NCBI RefSeq assembly: GCF_021730395.1
Contig: NW_026463197.1
Coordinates: 1 to 64,000 of the forward strand
Source of the DNA: Mercenaria mercenaria
Lineage: Eukaryota; Mollusca; Bivalvia; Venerida; Veneridae
DNA length: 64,000 bases
Direction of reading: 5' to 3'
The notes under the pieces are model-generated. The model had not been told where the DNA came from and did no database searches. It was given only the letters and a program-made list of their open reading frames with translations. Shown in pieces: positions 32,885 to 45,000 of the stretch (position 1 is its first letter; the number at the start of each line of letters is the position of its first letter). A program made the position numbers and the translations under genes.

Positions 32885-35320
32885 GGGTGCCATAAAACAC
32901 CATGCACTTTAACTAAAATCCTGTATCTTCCCCGGAAAACGATTATTTTTATATATATGTACATGTACAACATAAATAGAACATGTAACAAAACTCAGAA
33001 TCTGATTATATTATTATATTATCAATAGTTCAGTCAAAGTTAAACTGCTTCAAACTTCATTAAACAGTTATAACTGTTTTCTAGTCTATCACTTTTGTGT
33101 AAGCGGTTAAAAATTGTTCTCTAATTATTAGGGATTAAATGTTTAGAATTATTTCATCCATTTCTGTAACATCTTTTAAAGAATGCATATGAAATATGAA
33201 TGACACAATGTTGTATTTTTACATGACCCAAACTGTTTGTTGTGTCATAAAACTCATTATATTGAACTCAACACAATCATCTGATTATCCATACATCCGA
33301 CATAGACCTCATGTGCATCACGATTATAGCACAGAGAGTACGGGTATGACAGATCATCTATCATTGTGTGACATTGCTTCAAATCACCCGAGATACGATA
33401 TATGCTGCCATTTCCTACACTGCAACACACCAGCAAGGATCCATCGTCTAGCATCATCATTCCCTCTGGTGATATAAAGTCTTTGTTTTTGTATTCAGCA
33501 GATATGTCACCTTGTAATGTTATACTAAAGACACTGTCGCTATCACAGTCACTGATGAAGATATGTCTCAGATCCTTACTCAGCAGTAAGTAGTATGGTG
33601 AGACAAATATCTTATTATCCAGTTTAATTGTGTTCTGTACGTTACCTTGTGTATCTGTAACATATACACACTTTGGATAACTGCTAACTATATAGAGATG
33701 TTCCTCATGATAAGCTATACCTCTACAATATCCTTTAACTGGAAATTTGCGGACAGTTGACAGTTTATCTGCTGTTGTCATTATAAGGATTTCTTTCTTC
33801 TCTAGCATTGTCACAGCAATATGGTCCTGGGGCATTACTGCAATGTCCCATGGATCTGAAGAAAGTGTTGTCTCTACTATTATAGCTTTGTTTTTTATGT
33901 CAACAACTTTCAGCTTCTTATTGTAAAATTCAGCCGCCACAAGTTTGTTAGAAGACAGAACAACACATCCTGTGATCCAGCACAAAATTTGATCAGATTT
34001 CGTCTTTATATTTATATTTTCTTTGCGGGTTAATTTGTCGATAGGTTTCCTACCCTTTGAAGTTACCACAGAGGAAGAGAGAGTGAGCTTTCCAAATGCA
34101 TTTTGTCTTGAAAGCATGTTTGTCAGGTCTTGGTTTTGATCAAATGTGTATTGCATGTTTGCTTTTTCTAAACTCCTGTCTGCCTCCTTTATTTCGTCTG
34201 ACTTTAGTTTGGATTTAGCTTGTTTCATTGTAATGTAAAGTTGTCCATTCTGCTTAGAGGCTTTGTAATCTTGAAGTCTCGACTGTAGTTGTTTGATATC
34301 TGAAGAAATGTTTGTACATGTTTCAAGTATATTCTTTACTGTTTGTTTATCTGTGGACTTCTTTTTGTCAGCATCCGTCTGGATTTGCTTTTGTAGTTGG
34401 TCTAAACGATCATTTATCTCTTTGCGAAACATTGAAATTTCTTTGAGTAGCTTATCATAGCAAGAATCTAATTCTTTTTCTCTATTTGAAGCCTGTTTTA
34501 TAATATTATCAGCCTCATTTACTTTTTGATCAAGCTCCCTTAGTAACTCTTTGAACTCTGTACTATCCCCGATACCTGCACATTTATCAGGTATATAGTC
34601 AATATCACATGCTCTGTGATTCAGGACGATACAATCGTTGCAGCCGAGAGCTTCGTGTTTTGGACAGAAAAATTTAATTACTTCCTTTTTGTGCACTTGA
34701 CACTTCTCGGTGCATTCGTCTGACACCTTGCTAACAGCATGTTTAGCCATATTATCTTTGTTTACCAGCTGATGGTGTTTGTTCGCCTTTAACCTTTGAT
34801 GATAAGCAAAGCAGTTCTTACACAAGTGTTCTTGACAGTCCACACAAAATCCATGAGCTTCTATTTGCTGACCAATCGCCAAACATGGTTCACATCTATG
34901 GTCAAAGTCCTCTGCTGAGCCTTTGGATATGGAACCTTGAAAATCGGCAACCTTTCTACCCGATACTGCCATATTGGATCTTTAAAGGTCAAACTTTGAA
35001 CTAGTGTTGAATTTTAGATTGATAAAATGTCTGTTTATATTGCTCAAATAATTGTTACTAAGTAAAGTAATCCGCAACACGACAAATAATTTCCCGTTGA
35101 AAGAAACACCGGAGATAAATGTGTGTAAAATGAAAAGAAATTTAGAAAAATAAAACACTTTCTGTAGTTACGGTTAACATTAACCTAATTTTACTTCCTT
35201 TTCAAGAACGAGTCTATAAATATCATGTCCTAAATAAATTGAACTTTATTGTTACAGTAGTCAAGGGCAAATAAAACCATGTCTACCCCAAATAAACTTT
35301 AATAAGTTATCACCCCTCTG
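32885..35320 (-). repeat. Duplicated block, copy B (contains TRIM-like gene B)
   Basis: Counterpart of 24785-27110; the flanking matches are described there. Copy B lies about 6 kb upstream in the direction of transcription, in the same orientation, so the pair is a direct duplication later separated by repeat insertions. Confidence 0.8.
33257..34972 (-). CDS. TRIM-like protein B: two B-boxes, coiled coil, C-terminal propeller (no RING)
   Basis: Uninterrupted frame of 571 codons starting at the only upstream ATG in context (MAVSGRK). B-box 1 has the full set of candidate zinc ligands: C27, C30, C43, C46, C51, C54, H58 and H66/H67. B-box 2 has C91, H94, C103, H106, C111, C114, H119 and D123. 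The coiled coil spans about residues 140-290, with many K/E/Q heptads (LDQKVNEADNIIKQA, LLKEISMFRKEINDRL). The propeller region from about 330 has strands such as VVLSSNKLVAAEFYNKKLKV and HIFISDCDSDSVFSITLQGD. It is highly similar to copy A throughout. Without a RING it is likely a scaffold or regulatory TRIM-like (class C-V or NHL type) protein; closest relatives could be TRIM71-, TRIM45- or TRIM56-like. No intron is needed. Confidence 0.92.
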   Translation of the reverse strand: MAVSGRKVADFQGSISKGSAEDFDHRCEPCLAIGQQIEAHGFCVDCQEHLCKNCFAYHQRLKANKHHQLVNKDNMAKHAVSKVSDECTEKCQVHKKEVIKFFCPKHEALGCNDCIVLNHRACDIDYIPDKCAGIGDSTEFKELLRELDQKVNEADNIIKQASNREKELDSCYDKLLKEISMFRKEINDRLDQLQKQIQTDADKKKSTDKQTVKNILETCTNISSDIKQLQSRLQDYKASKQNGQLYITMKQAKSKLKSDEIKEADRSLEKANMQYTFDQNQDLTNMLSRQNAFGKLTLSSSVVTSKGRKPIDKLTRKENINIKTKSDQILCWITGCVVLSSNKLVAAEFYNKKLKVVDIKNKAIIVETTLSSDPWDIAVMPQDHIAVTMLEKKEILIMTTADKLSTVRKFPVKGYCRGIAYHEEHLYIVSSYPKCVYVTDTQGNVQNTIKLDNKIFVSPYYLLLSKDLRHIFISDCDSDSVFSITLQGDISAEYKNKDFISPEGMMMLDDGSLLVCCSVGNGSIYRISGDLKQCHTMIDDLSYPYSLCYNRDAHEVYVGCMDNQMIVLSSI

Positions 35321-36750
35321 TATGTTATTGAAAAAAAGTCTTTTTATTACTGTGAAAGTTTTAAATCGAGCAGCATAGCGGCCCGACAGACTACTTGTAG
35401 TGTATTTATTGTGACTTTGCAACAGAACATTTGAGAGTAGACTTACTACACAGAAATTAAAAAAAAAAGTTACTGTCCAATTTGTGGTTAATTTATGCTC
35501 AATGAAATACATGAAACAATTTTTTTAATTATTCTGGAAGGGTCTGGTGACCTGGTGGACTCGTGTATTTATCGTAAAGTAATGATTTAGAAAATACGAA
35601 TTGTTTAGAAAAAAAAACTGAACTGTGAAAACAAATGTTTTATCTCAGTAAAGCACAAAAAATGAATGTTTTGATAGCTTAAATCGTGGATACAATATAT
35701 AAATTGATTGACATTTAGAGTAAAATGTTCATCATCCGGCCAGTCAAAGCAAGATAAGAGACTATGTACAAATGCAATAAATATTAATAGGTTATTATGC
35801 TTCAAGGTAGTGAACCCGCATGTACATCCGAATGATGGTTCGGCACTCGGCATTTTAGGGAGTATTATTTAGGCGTATGTCCCGAGAATGTCAAACTTCT
35901 TAAGAGAAAACATAATCACACAGGAATTGAGGGGCCACTGCCTTAAACATGTAAGTCACATCCAACTGGAAAATAAAAAATGGATGTAAATATAAATATA
36001 TGAAATGCTTGATGAAGACGTGTCTTCAGTATCTAGCAACCTATTTTGCGACATTGGTTAATCTTGCATTCTTTAAGCTTGACGGTTTTTCAAAACAAAA
36101 TATATATCAGAAACACACATGCAATATACATGATTTTATTTCATTATGTTAAATGCCAAATTCAAAGCACAAAAGACCCTCTTTGTCAGATATGAATAAA
36201 ATATGAAAACGCGCTTATCATATTTTATGTAAATGGAATATTATAGCCGCTCAAAGTCTGGATGAAAAGCCAGCCAGAAAATCTAACCGTGTAATCAGCT
36301 AGATCCTGGGAAAGAAGTAAGCTAACCAGAAGACAATCAAGCGCACTTTCTACACAAAATACAATTTTTACTAAAGAATTATTAAGATATTAGGCACGGC
36401 ATTACACTTTTACTTTCTTGCAAATGGTTTTACCGCACAGCACAAGAGACAACATGACGAAACGAACGAGTGACATCCTCCATTATTCTACGGGTGACGG
36501 TAATAATACTAAAAGACATGCAACGAGCCATGAACCAAGGCAAAGCTGTAGCGGTAGAAAGACAGTAACAAGTGACATTTAACACTTTTACTTTCTCGCG
36601 AACGGTACAATACACAACAGACTATCATGAGATACAAGCGGTACCCTCCATTCATCTACGGGCGACCGTAATAATAATGAACAATATAAAACGAATTGAG
36701 GACCAATGCAGCCGTTTCGAGGCAGCAGCAAGAATCAGCAAGGCTATATG
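35321..36750. other. No recognised gene
   Basis: AT-rich DNA upstream of TRIM-like gene B. A pair of imperfect matches (TTTACTTTCTTGCAAATGG at 36408 and TTTACTTTCTCGCGAACGG at 36588) begins an old duplication of about 180 bp at 36405-36680. No coding exon is recognised. Confidence 0.45.
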
Positions 36751-36754
36751 CAAC

Positions 36755-37515
36755 ATCTAAAAGGCTATGTATAACTGACGCAAAACTACTTATAACTGAC
36801 GCAAAGCTATGTAGAACTGCAAACCTATGCATGTAAAGCTATATGTAACTGATGCAAAGCAATGATTAACCGACGCAAAGCTATTTATAACAGACGTAAA
36901 TCTATGTTTAACTGACGCAAAGCTATGTATAACTAACGCAATTAAAGCAATGATTAACTGACGTAAAGCTATATGTGTAACTGACGCAAAGCAAGGATTA
37001 ACCGACGCAAAGCTTTTTATAACAGACGCAAAGCTATGTTTAACTGACGCAAAGCTATGTATAACTAACGCAATTAAAGCAATGATTAACTGACGTAAAG
37101 CTATGTGTAACTGACGCAAAGCAATGACTAACCGACGCAAAGCTATGTATAACTGACGCAAAGAAATGATTAACTGAAGCAAAGCTATGTGTAACCGATG
37201 CAAAGCAATGTATAACTAACACAAAGCTATGTATGTGTAACTGGCGCAAAGCAATGATTAACCGACGCAAAGCTTTTTATAACTGACGCAAAGCTATGTT
37301 TAACTGACGCAAAGCTATGTATAACTAACGCAATTAAAGCAATGATTAACTGACGTAAAGCTATGTGTAATTGACACAAAGCAATGATTAACCGATGCAA
37401 AGCTATGTATAACTGACGCAAAGAAATGATTAACTGAAGCAAATCTATGTGTAACCGATGCAAAGCAATGTATAACTAACACAAAGCTATAACTGACGCA
37501 AAGCTATGTGTAACT
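36755..37515. repeat. 21-bp minisatellite with higher-order structure
   Basis: The basic unit is close to GCAAAGCTATGTATAACTGAC. Variants carry AACCGACGCAAAGC or an ATTAAAG insertion. The marker CTAACGCAATTAAAGCAATG recurs at about 36935, 37068 and 37326, showing longer-period duplications of about 130 and 260 bp. Because 21 is divisible by three, long artefactual frames with a 7-residue FASV-type repeat are open on the minus strand; they are not taken as genes. Confidence 0.9.
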
Positions 37516-37519
37516 CTTT

Positions 37520-38690
37520 GGTCTGTATATTTTTATTTTCGTATAGTAACCGTTTAGTCTTCTTATACTGTGATTCGGTGTTGTCATTCAATATCAACCC
37601 ATCCAATGTTCTGTGATTACAGAATTATGTTTGAACCTGCGTTGGGGGTGTGTTTGTGGGTGGTTGGGGTGAGGGTGGTGAAGGTGTTGCCTCTGCATGT
37701 GATGAACATAAGGAATTAAATCAAAGGCCTGAAGGGTCTGAGTCGGCTAATGATTGATGTACTGACAGTATAGTCTACCAGTTTCAGTTTGTTTTTAGTT
37801 TTTTTCTTAAAATTTCATAACACAGCTCGATATTTACCCAAAATATTATATCCGGATACGATTACACTTTTCTCCAGTTTCAACAATATACTTTACAAAT
37901 TGTGATGATACGAAGACATTTAGCAGCAATTGGCAGTATCTGACATTGAAGTTTACGGTTAAATTACCTCTTATTTAAATCTTTTCATAAAAAAGTTGTT
38001 TCGTTTCGTGAAAGCAGCCAAACATAGACGATCTACTTTCGATTTCAAAAACTACAAGAAAATACAATTTAATGTTTCGCCGATTTGTTTATTTCTCGAA
38101 AAATAAGAATTAAAATCATTTTTAATATCAGTAGTAACTAAACAAACCAGTAAGAGCTTCTTCTTCCGATAATTTATCCGTTTACTGACTGCAAAATTCA
38201 ACCCACGCAAAGTTTATAGAAATCATACGATGCGTGTTTACGTTCAATGTGGGTGAATTAAGGCTGATCGGCTGTTACCTAACGCATCCAGACGATTCAG
38301 ATTTTGTTTTTAAAAAAGCATTGTGTGCGTTTCTGTAATTTTATATACGTTTTTATACGCTTAGAAATTATTAGACATGCGTATTTGCATTATTTCTATA
38401 CGTAATTTACGCTTATACGCATCTTATCTGGAGCCCTGTGGAACTATTTTTTGTCTTTCGCTGGATGTTACCCAAGCTTTGTAAGCCTGCGCAATTCTTA
38501 AAATGCACATTTATGCTTAATGAGTTACATTCGAGTATTGCACAATTACAAGTCATAAATATGACAGATTACATCGTATATTGGTCATAGCAAAGGGAAT
38601 TGACACAACTTAACTTCATTCATGCAGTGAACTGTTTGAAGTTTGAGAAATCTAATGGAACTACATCCCTTCACGTGTTATTCGGTCCAT
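37520..38690. other. No recognised gene
   Basis: Between the minisatellite and the weak open frame at 38694 there is AT-rich sequence without exon, RNA or repeat signals that I can name. Confidence 0.5.
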
Positions 38691-40257
38691 TTATAGAATC
38701 GCTGAACAGCAAGGACTCGTCAAAAGGTTTTCAGCCTTTAGCCGACTCAAAAAGGGCAAAGATCCATTAAGAATCTCCAAGAACGCAGCTTTCTCGGAAA
38801 GAAACCCAACACAGCATGTATACATGACTGAAATTAAACGAAAGTACATAGACAATGTACAACAATTAGACAATGTTACATGGAAATCACCAGTCAGTCA
38901 CAAACAACATTTGGAGCTTGAACTCGTTTATAGAACGCACCAAAACTTATTCTTAAACTTGGCCGCTTTTCAAAGTCGTAGAACTTGATGATTTATCCCC
39001 ATCAGGGGATTCCCTAACACCCAAAAACGCAAACATGTCCGTGTTTAAATACTCATTGACGTAGGAGCAATCTCATAGTTGGCCGGGTGGGGGACTGGTC
39101 ATCCTAATCTACCCCTATTTTGGACAATAGACATCTTATCAAAATGCTTATCAGTACATCTAAATGCTCTTTCACATTGGCATACTTTTCTTTTACCTTC
39201 TATTATTTCTGAGAGTTTTCTTATCATAACTTTGGGGTCAAAGCATAATTATGCTGTCCCCTTCCCCCACTCTCAAAATTGCGGGAACCAAACCCCCTAT
39301 TCCCCTGCTCCTGGGCCTGTGATACTTTAAAGTCAATCCTCAAGATACTCAGTGCGATTTCACTTAAAATTCCATTATGAAAACAACAAGATCTAATTCA
39401 TTTAAGTTTTATTCTAGTCATATTTTATTTTCTACATTTCATAACAAAAACATCTATCACAAGTGACCATAGACAGTCTATCACAACCCATTCTAACACA
39501 AGCATGAAACATTTGAAAACCGGAAAAATAAAGTTTAAAAAAATGTTTCCTAACTTCTAAAATGATGTGCCCAAAACAACAAAACCTGTCCAAACCATTA
39601 TAATAAAAGCTAAAGCTAAACCTTAGAACTTGAGTTTTTCCAGGATACATACCAAATAAATGTCAAGACTTTTATTGATTTGATTTTAGATCTATTTAAA
39701 GTCCAAGAAATGCTGCCAGAAGGAACGGTACACTGAATAAAACGTGTACTTTCTATAGGCAACATTTGTCATGACAAGTCATACTAAGGGATGAGCATGG
39801 AACTACATTGTAACTGTACATAAATAAGGAACAAGATATAATAGTTTCGTGCTCAGCCCTCTATAATTCATGAACAAAGTTATATTAAACTGTTTGCAGT
39901 TGCACAGACAAGCTTACTATTTGACAACTGGAAAAAAAAGATTAAAAACGTTTCCTAAATTTTAAACGGCATAATTATATGTCAAACAGGGACTTTCAAA
40001 CTTCTGGAGGTAGCGGAACATCTACAGTTGCCCCTTTGTGCATTATTGCAGTCATTGGCATGGAAAATAGACAAATAAAGAATAAACTGCACAAAAAACA
40101 TATTTAAGCAACATAGATAAAATAAAAATATTTGGTGGACGGAATGTTACAATTTCAAAATGACAAATGTAAATGTATGAGACAGATTGGTTTAAATGTA
40201 CAAAGAAATAGTTCAGAATGTATGTGAGTGGAGGGTCAAAAAACTTTGTAAATATAG

Positions 40258-40465
40258 TCCAAACTTCATGGAATGTAAAGAAATTCTTGGTAAATGAGAT
40301 TGATATATAAAAGATCCAGACTTAATGGAATGTAAAGAAATTCTCGGTAAATGAGATTATTAAAAGATCCAAACTTCATGGAATGTAAAGAAATTCTCGG
40401 TAAATGAGATTTATAAAAGATTCAAACTTCATGGAATGTAAAGAAATTCTCGGTAAATGAGATTT
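40258..40465. repeat. Tandem repeat, 4 units of ~52-60 bp
   Basis: Four copies of AACTTCATGGAATGTAAAGA followed by AATTCTCGGTAAATGAGATT. The first two copies have short extra AT-rich spacers; the last two are nearly identical. Confidence 0.9.
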
Positions 40466-41639
40466 ATAAAGATGAATTTGACTAACATTTAGACTAATGC
40501 AAAATAATTAAAAAATGCTTCTGGCTTTTCATTTATACTAAATGATGTAGTTTCACACCACATGTTGGCCTATCATAAATATATATAAATAAACTGCTCA
40601 AAATGTAAAAACAATACACAAACTTTAATACTATCACATATAATAATAAATAATTCATAAAAGTTCATAAGACAGAATATTCAAAAACATAGTTGACACC
40701 TGTTTATGATTTACATAAACTTTAAAAACATAAAAATATATTGACAGTTTTGTACACAACTGAGCCGTTTTGTCATGTCAGAATGGTAAAATCATGTGAT
40801 TAGCTAACAAGTGCTCTAAATACAAGTCTCTGAAATTAACATTAATACCTAGACCCTTGAATTTTTTCCATGATACTTATATTTTATTTCATGTACCTTA
40901 AAAATACAGACATTCCACACTTCTTATGTTGATAATTTCAAAGACTGTATTTATATCAAAATCAAACAATATCTCTCGAATTTCATCATTTTGAGGAAAG
41001 TTATCAAAACTATGGAGATATGACTTTGTGTTAGACACTTCAATTGAAAAATCACAAAACATTGTAAAATTATAACAACTTGGAATTGTTGTGCACATGT
41101 AGCATGAAATTACAGTTATCGAATTCACATATAAAGACTATAGTATAAAAGTATGGAAATACAATGTACTATTAATATCTATGGCAAAAAATATTAGATA
41201 AAACAGTTTGACAAAGGCATTAAAAATACAACATAAGAAAGTGCCTTCAAATAAAGCAAAAAACATTTTAAAACACATGATATAATAAAATCATGCTCTC
41301 TAAGAAATATATCACAGAATATAAGTTTGTGAATTTCGATTCAATTTGAACACTAGTATCTAGCACAATTTCAACATATACAACACACAGTATTTACAAC
41401 GGGCTAATAATAGACAACTAAACTAGTTGTATATAACAGCTTTTATAAGTCAATCTTCACAATAAATAACAATGGTAGAAATTCAAATGTCATTCAAACA
41501 TAGAGTATTTGTAAAATAGAAAAAGTGGAATTCGATCATCATGAACAACCATTAGTTCAATACTGAAAATGTATTGGTATAAGCCTTTCAAAAAAAATTA
41601 CTGGTAGCTCCTTTAAAACCAAGCCAGATACGTTGCCTT

Positions 41640-41880
41640 CTGATGGCAAGTCATTATTGGCTGATGATATGTTAACATTCTGCTGATGATTTATCAATGT
41701 CGGCCGATGATATTCAGCATCTGATTATGACATGTCAGCTGATGATATGTCAATATCGGCTGATGATAAGTAAATGTCTGCTGAATGTAAGTCAATGTCT
41801 GCTGATGATATGCCAACATTAGCTGATAATATGTCAACATCTGTTTGCGACATGTCTGCTGACGTTATGTCTATATTTTA
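41640..41880. repeat. 21-bp degenerate tandem repeat
   Basis: About ten units of the type GCTGATGATATGTCAACATCT, with some short units. On the minus strand the array is open for about 50 codons as a 7-residue repeat of SADIDIS type, but a stop precedes it and it lies beyond the DCDC1 stop codon. Confidence 0.85.
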
Positions 41881-42092
41881 AACAACGTTCTCATACAAAA
41901 GTTCTACAGCCATCTAGATTGGCACTCATGCATTCCGTGTCTGTATTTATCTACATAAAGTATATTCACATTCTACTTTCTACCCTGATAAGTCAGAAGT
42001 CTGTTTCCCATCAACATTTCACTTTGGGTCAGAGGCTATGTCAGTACTTTCCCTTACTTTGCCGCAGAGGCTAGTATGTCAGTACTTTTCCC

Positions 42093-45000
42093 TTACTTTG
42101 CCTTGGCAGTCTGGGGCCTTGTTGTACTTTGGGTTCCTTGATCACCACTGGTCAAAGGTAGCGCCAGTGCTGGGGGTCCAAATGGATCAACCTGTATGAC
42201 AAAACATGAATTTAATTAGTTATTGTTTAAAGATTCTTTTCAATGAATAAGCACTAAATAACCTTTAGTTATATATTTATATGCAGACACAACAGTGTCA
42301 AAAAAAATTACCCTCAGATTTCTTTACTGCATAATATTTAAAAATTGAAACAAGTCTGATATTTATAACTGAACAATAAATGAGCCGTACCATGAGAAAA
42401 CCAACGTAGTGCATTTGCGACCAGCACAGATCCAGACCAGCCTGCACATCTGCACAGTCTGGTCAGGATCCTTTCTTTTTGCTGTTTCTCTAATTGCAAT
42501 AGGCTTTGAAAGCCAACAACATGGATCCTGACCAGACTGCGTGGATACACAGGCTGGTCTGGATCCATACTGGCTGCAAATGCACTATGTTGGTTTTCTC
42601 ATTGTGTGGCTCAGATGTCAAGCTGAATCTTCATAATTTACCTATTATATATTCTCAACTGCAAAAAAGGAAACTTTCTAAGTAATCTTACAACATCACA
42701 CGTACACTATTTACAATATACTGTATGAACAATATTTCAGCCAGATCTCAACTTGAACTGCAAGGAAGACTGCAGGTTGGGAGTTGCAATAAAAATCTTA
42801 TTCATCTTTTGTACAATTTTACAGATGGGTAATGGCAATTTTACAGCTACTTGTGCAAAACAATGGATACATTTTAAGCGGCAAGCTGGTTGCATATCAG
42901 TCTAAACCCCCACCTCTCCCCATCCCAACCTCCCACTGCCAAGGGAGCAAACTCTTGTTAACTGACTTTGCTATCTGAGTAAAATAAATTTAAAACAAAA
43001 GTGGAATTAACTCACAACTTTCATGAAGCCATATATAGGCATCATAGCATTATATTTGTTTTGTTTTGTTGAATTTTAAGTCACTCTCACATAATTTTAT
43101 ATCATACAATAACTTTCCTGCTTTTATGGAGACTGTTACCTCACAAATGCTTCTCTCAACACTGTTTCTGGCATGGGCAGGCACCTGGGTAGAATGGTAA
43201 CCTCTTATACCCAGATGGATGGCATCCTCACAGGATGACCTGATCTCGGCAAGGTGAAAGGCAAGTAATTCAGAGTCAGGAATCCCATTCATTCAGGACA
43301 GTGAGCCCCCCTCCACCCTTTCTCCCAATGTTCCCATAACCATAATATTGTTAAATGATTTTGGAAGCAATTTATATATCCAAACACATATAGCACAAGT
43401 AAATGTAGTATAAAACTCCTCACTGGTTTAAATTCACTGAGCAATATCTGTTCTAATCTAGACTACTATACAATATAACGGATAATGGAGAACACAACAC
43501 GTGATCACCACACAATGGCTTGGTACCTCAAACATACTCCCAGACAGAGATTTCATTATCTATTACCAAAGAAATAACATAATTAAGATGCATAGACTAA
43601 CAGGCAACTTTCTGCAAGTTACCTACAAGATATGGATATTTACTTCATGTTTCTCATAGAACCTCAGTTATGTAATGGCGGTCAGTTTACATAAATGTTT
43701 CGGCATCAATTCTGCCTTTTTTATTTACAATCTTACGACTTTTAGCCATAATAAATCGAAGAACATAGCATTATATAATAAAAAAAAAATCCCTACTGCC
43801 TGTGGCATTTTATTATGAAAAATCCCTACTGCATGTGGCATTTTATTATGAAAAATCCCTACTGCATGTGGCATTTTATTATGAAAAATCCCTACTGCCT
43901 GTGACATTTTATTATGATAAATCCCTACTGCATGTGGCATTTTATTATGAAAAATCCCTACTGCATGTGGCATTTTATTATGAAAAATCCCTACTGCCTG
44001 TGACATTTTATTATGAAAAATCCCTACTGCATGTGGCATTTTATTATGAAAAATGCCTGTGGCATTTTATTATGACAAATCCCTACTGCCTGTGGCATTT
44101 TATTATGAAAAATCCCTACTGTATGTGGCATTTTATTATGAAAAATCCCTACTGCCTGTGACATTTTATTATGAAAAATCCCTACTGCATGTGGCATTTT
44201 ATTATGAAAAATGCCTGTGGCATTTTATTATGACAAATCCCTACTGCCTGTGGCATTTTATTATGAAAAATCCCTACTGCCTGTGGCATTTTATTATGAA
44301 AACTCCCTACTGCATGTGGCATTTTATTATAAAAAATCTGTACTGCCTGTGATTTTGAACCCAGATCACTCGGTTGTTAACCCAAACTGAATGCTCTAAC
44401 CACTGAGCCAAACATCGACTCTCTGACGCAATTGTCAGAGATTTATAGGCGCTTTGTATATAAATGATCGTAACACTTCCCCTGTTCAAAGTCATTATTT
44501 ATGATGACGTACAAGCAATTTTGGCTTAAGATATAGTCGGTATCCTGGACGAGACAAAACCTACAGAAAAATTACTCAATCTACAGGAACCGACATTTCC
44601 CGTACATAACTCAGTGGTAAAGAATGGATGATTACAGATATAATATCTTTGTCAATTCATTGCAAGAACAACTGGTATGCTAGAGGATATAATTCAATAA
44701 TGTTTTGCAAGCTTTACTATCAAAACTGAGCTAAATTTACTTGTAGAGAAAAAAACTTCAACTTCAAACTTCAAACTTCAAAAAGAACAGATTTGATATG
44801 ACTAAATTCCCAATCAATACACCTTGTCAATCAATTCTGTCAATACTTACATTAACTTTAGGGTTAGCTGGTGCTTCAACATGGACATCTGTAGATGTAG
44901 GACCATACTGTTTGTGTGCACGTGACCAGTTTGCCTTGATCTCTATATCCAGTCTACTAGATTGTCCCTGTTTGAATGGTTTACCAGTTGATACACAAAC

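Larger units (their letters stand above)
39000..42092 (-). other. Downstream / possible 3' UTR region of the DCDC1 gene
   Basis: This lies downstream of the DCDC1 stop at 42093. The sequence is A-rich on the plus strand with several TTTATT words (AATAAA on the minus strand), for example near 39409-39432. The end of the transcript is not determinable. It contains two small tandem repeats (40258-40465 and 41640-41880) and otherwise nothing recognised. Confidence 0.35.

Noticed and set aside
35605-35853. Minus-strand 82-codon frame starting MPSAEPSFGC as a small gene.
   Set aside because: It has no recognisable domain, splice partner or repeat support, and its length is within chance expectation for this window.
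36790-37463. Long minus-strand frames with FASV-type repeats.
   Set aside because: They are produced by a 21-bp minisatellite; overlapping frames look alike and no start or splice context supports a gene.
43050-43292. 80-codon minus-strand frame in the last DCDC1 intron.
   Set aside because: Its sequence is the body of a SINE seen elsewhere in the window (23495-23812, 47180-47300).
43793-44345. CRISPR array (regular repeats).
   Set aside because: The repeats are head-to-tail with no unique spacers, and the context is a eukaryotic intron.
43725-44352. Repeat-protein frames on both strands (11-residue units).
   Set aside because: They are produced by a 33-bp minisatellite inside an intron of DCDC1; the same pattern on both strands argues against coding.
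44345-44440. Functional tRNA gene on the minus strand.
   Set aside because: A- and B-box words are present but the acceptor and anticodon stems do not pair; it fits a SINE head. The same applies to 10820-10915 and 53420-53480.
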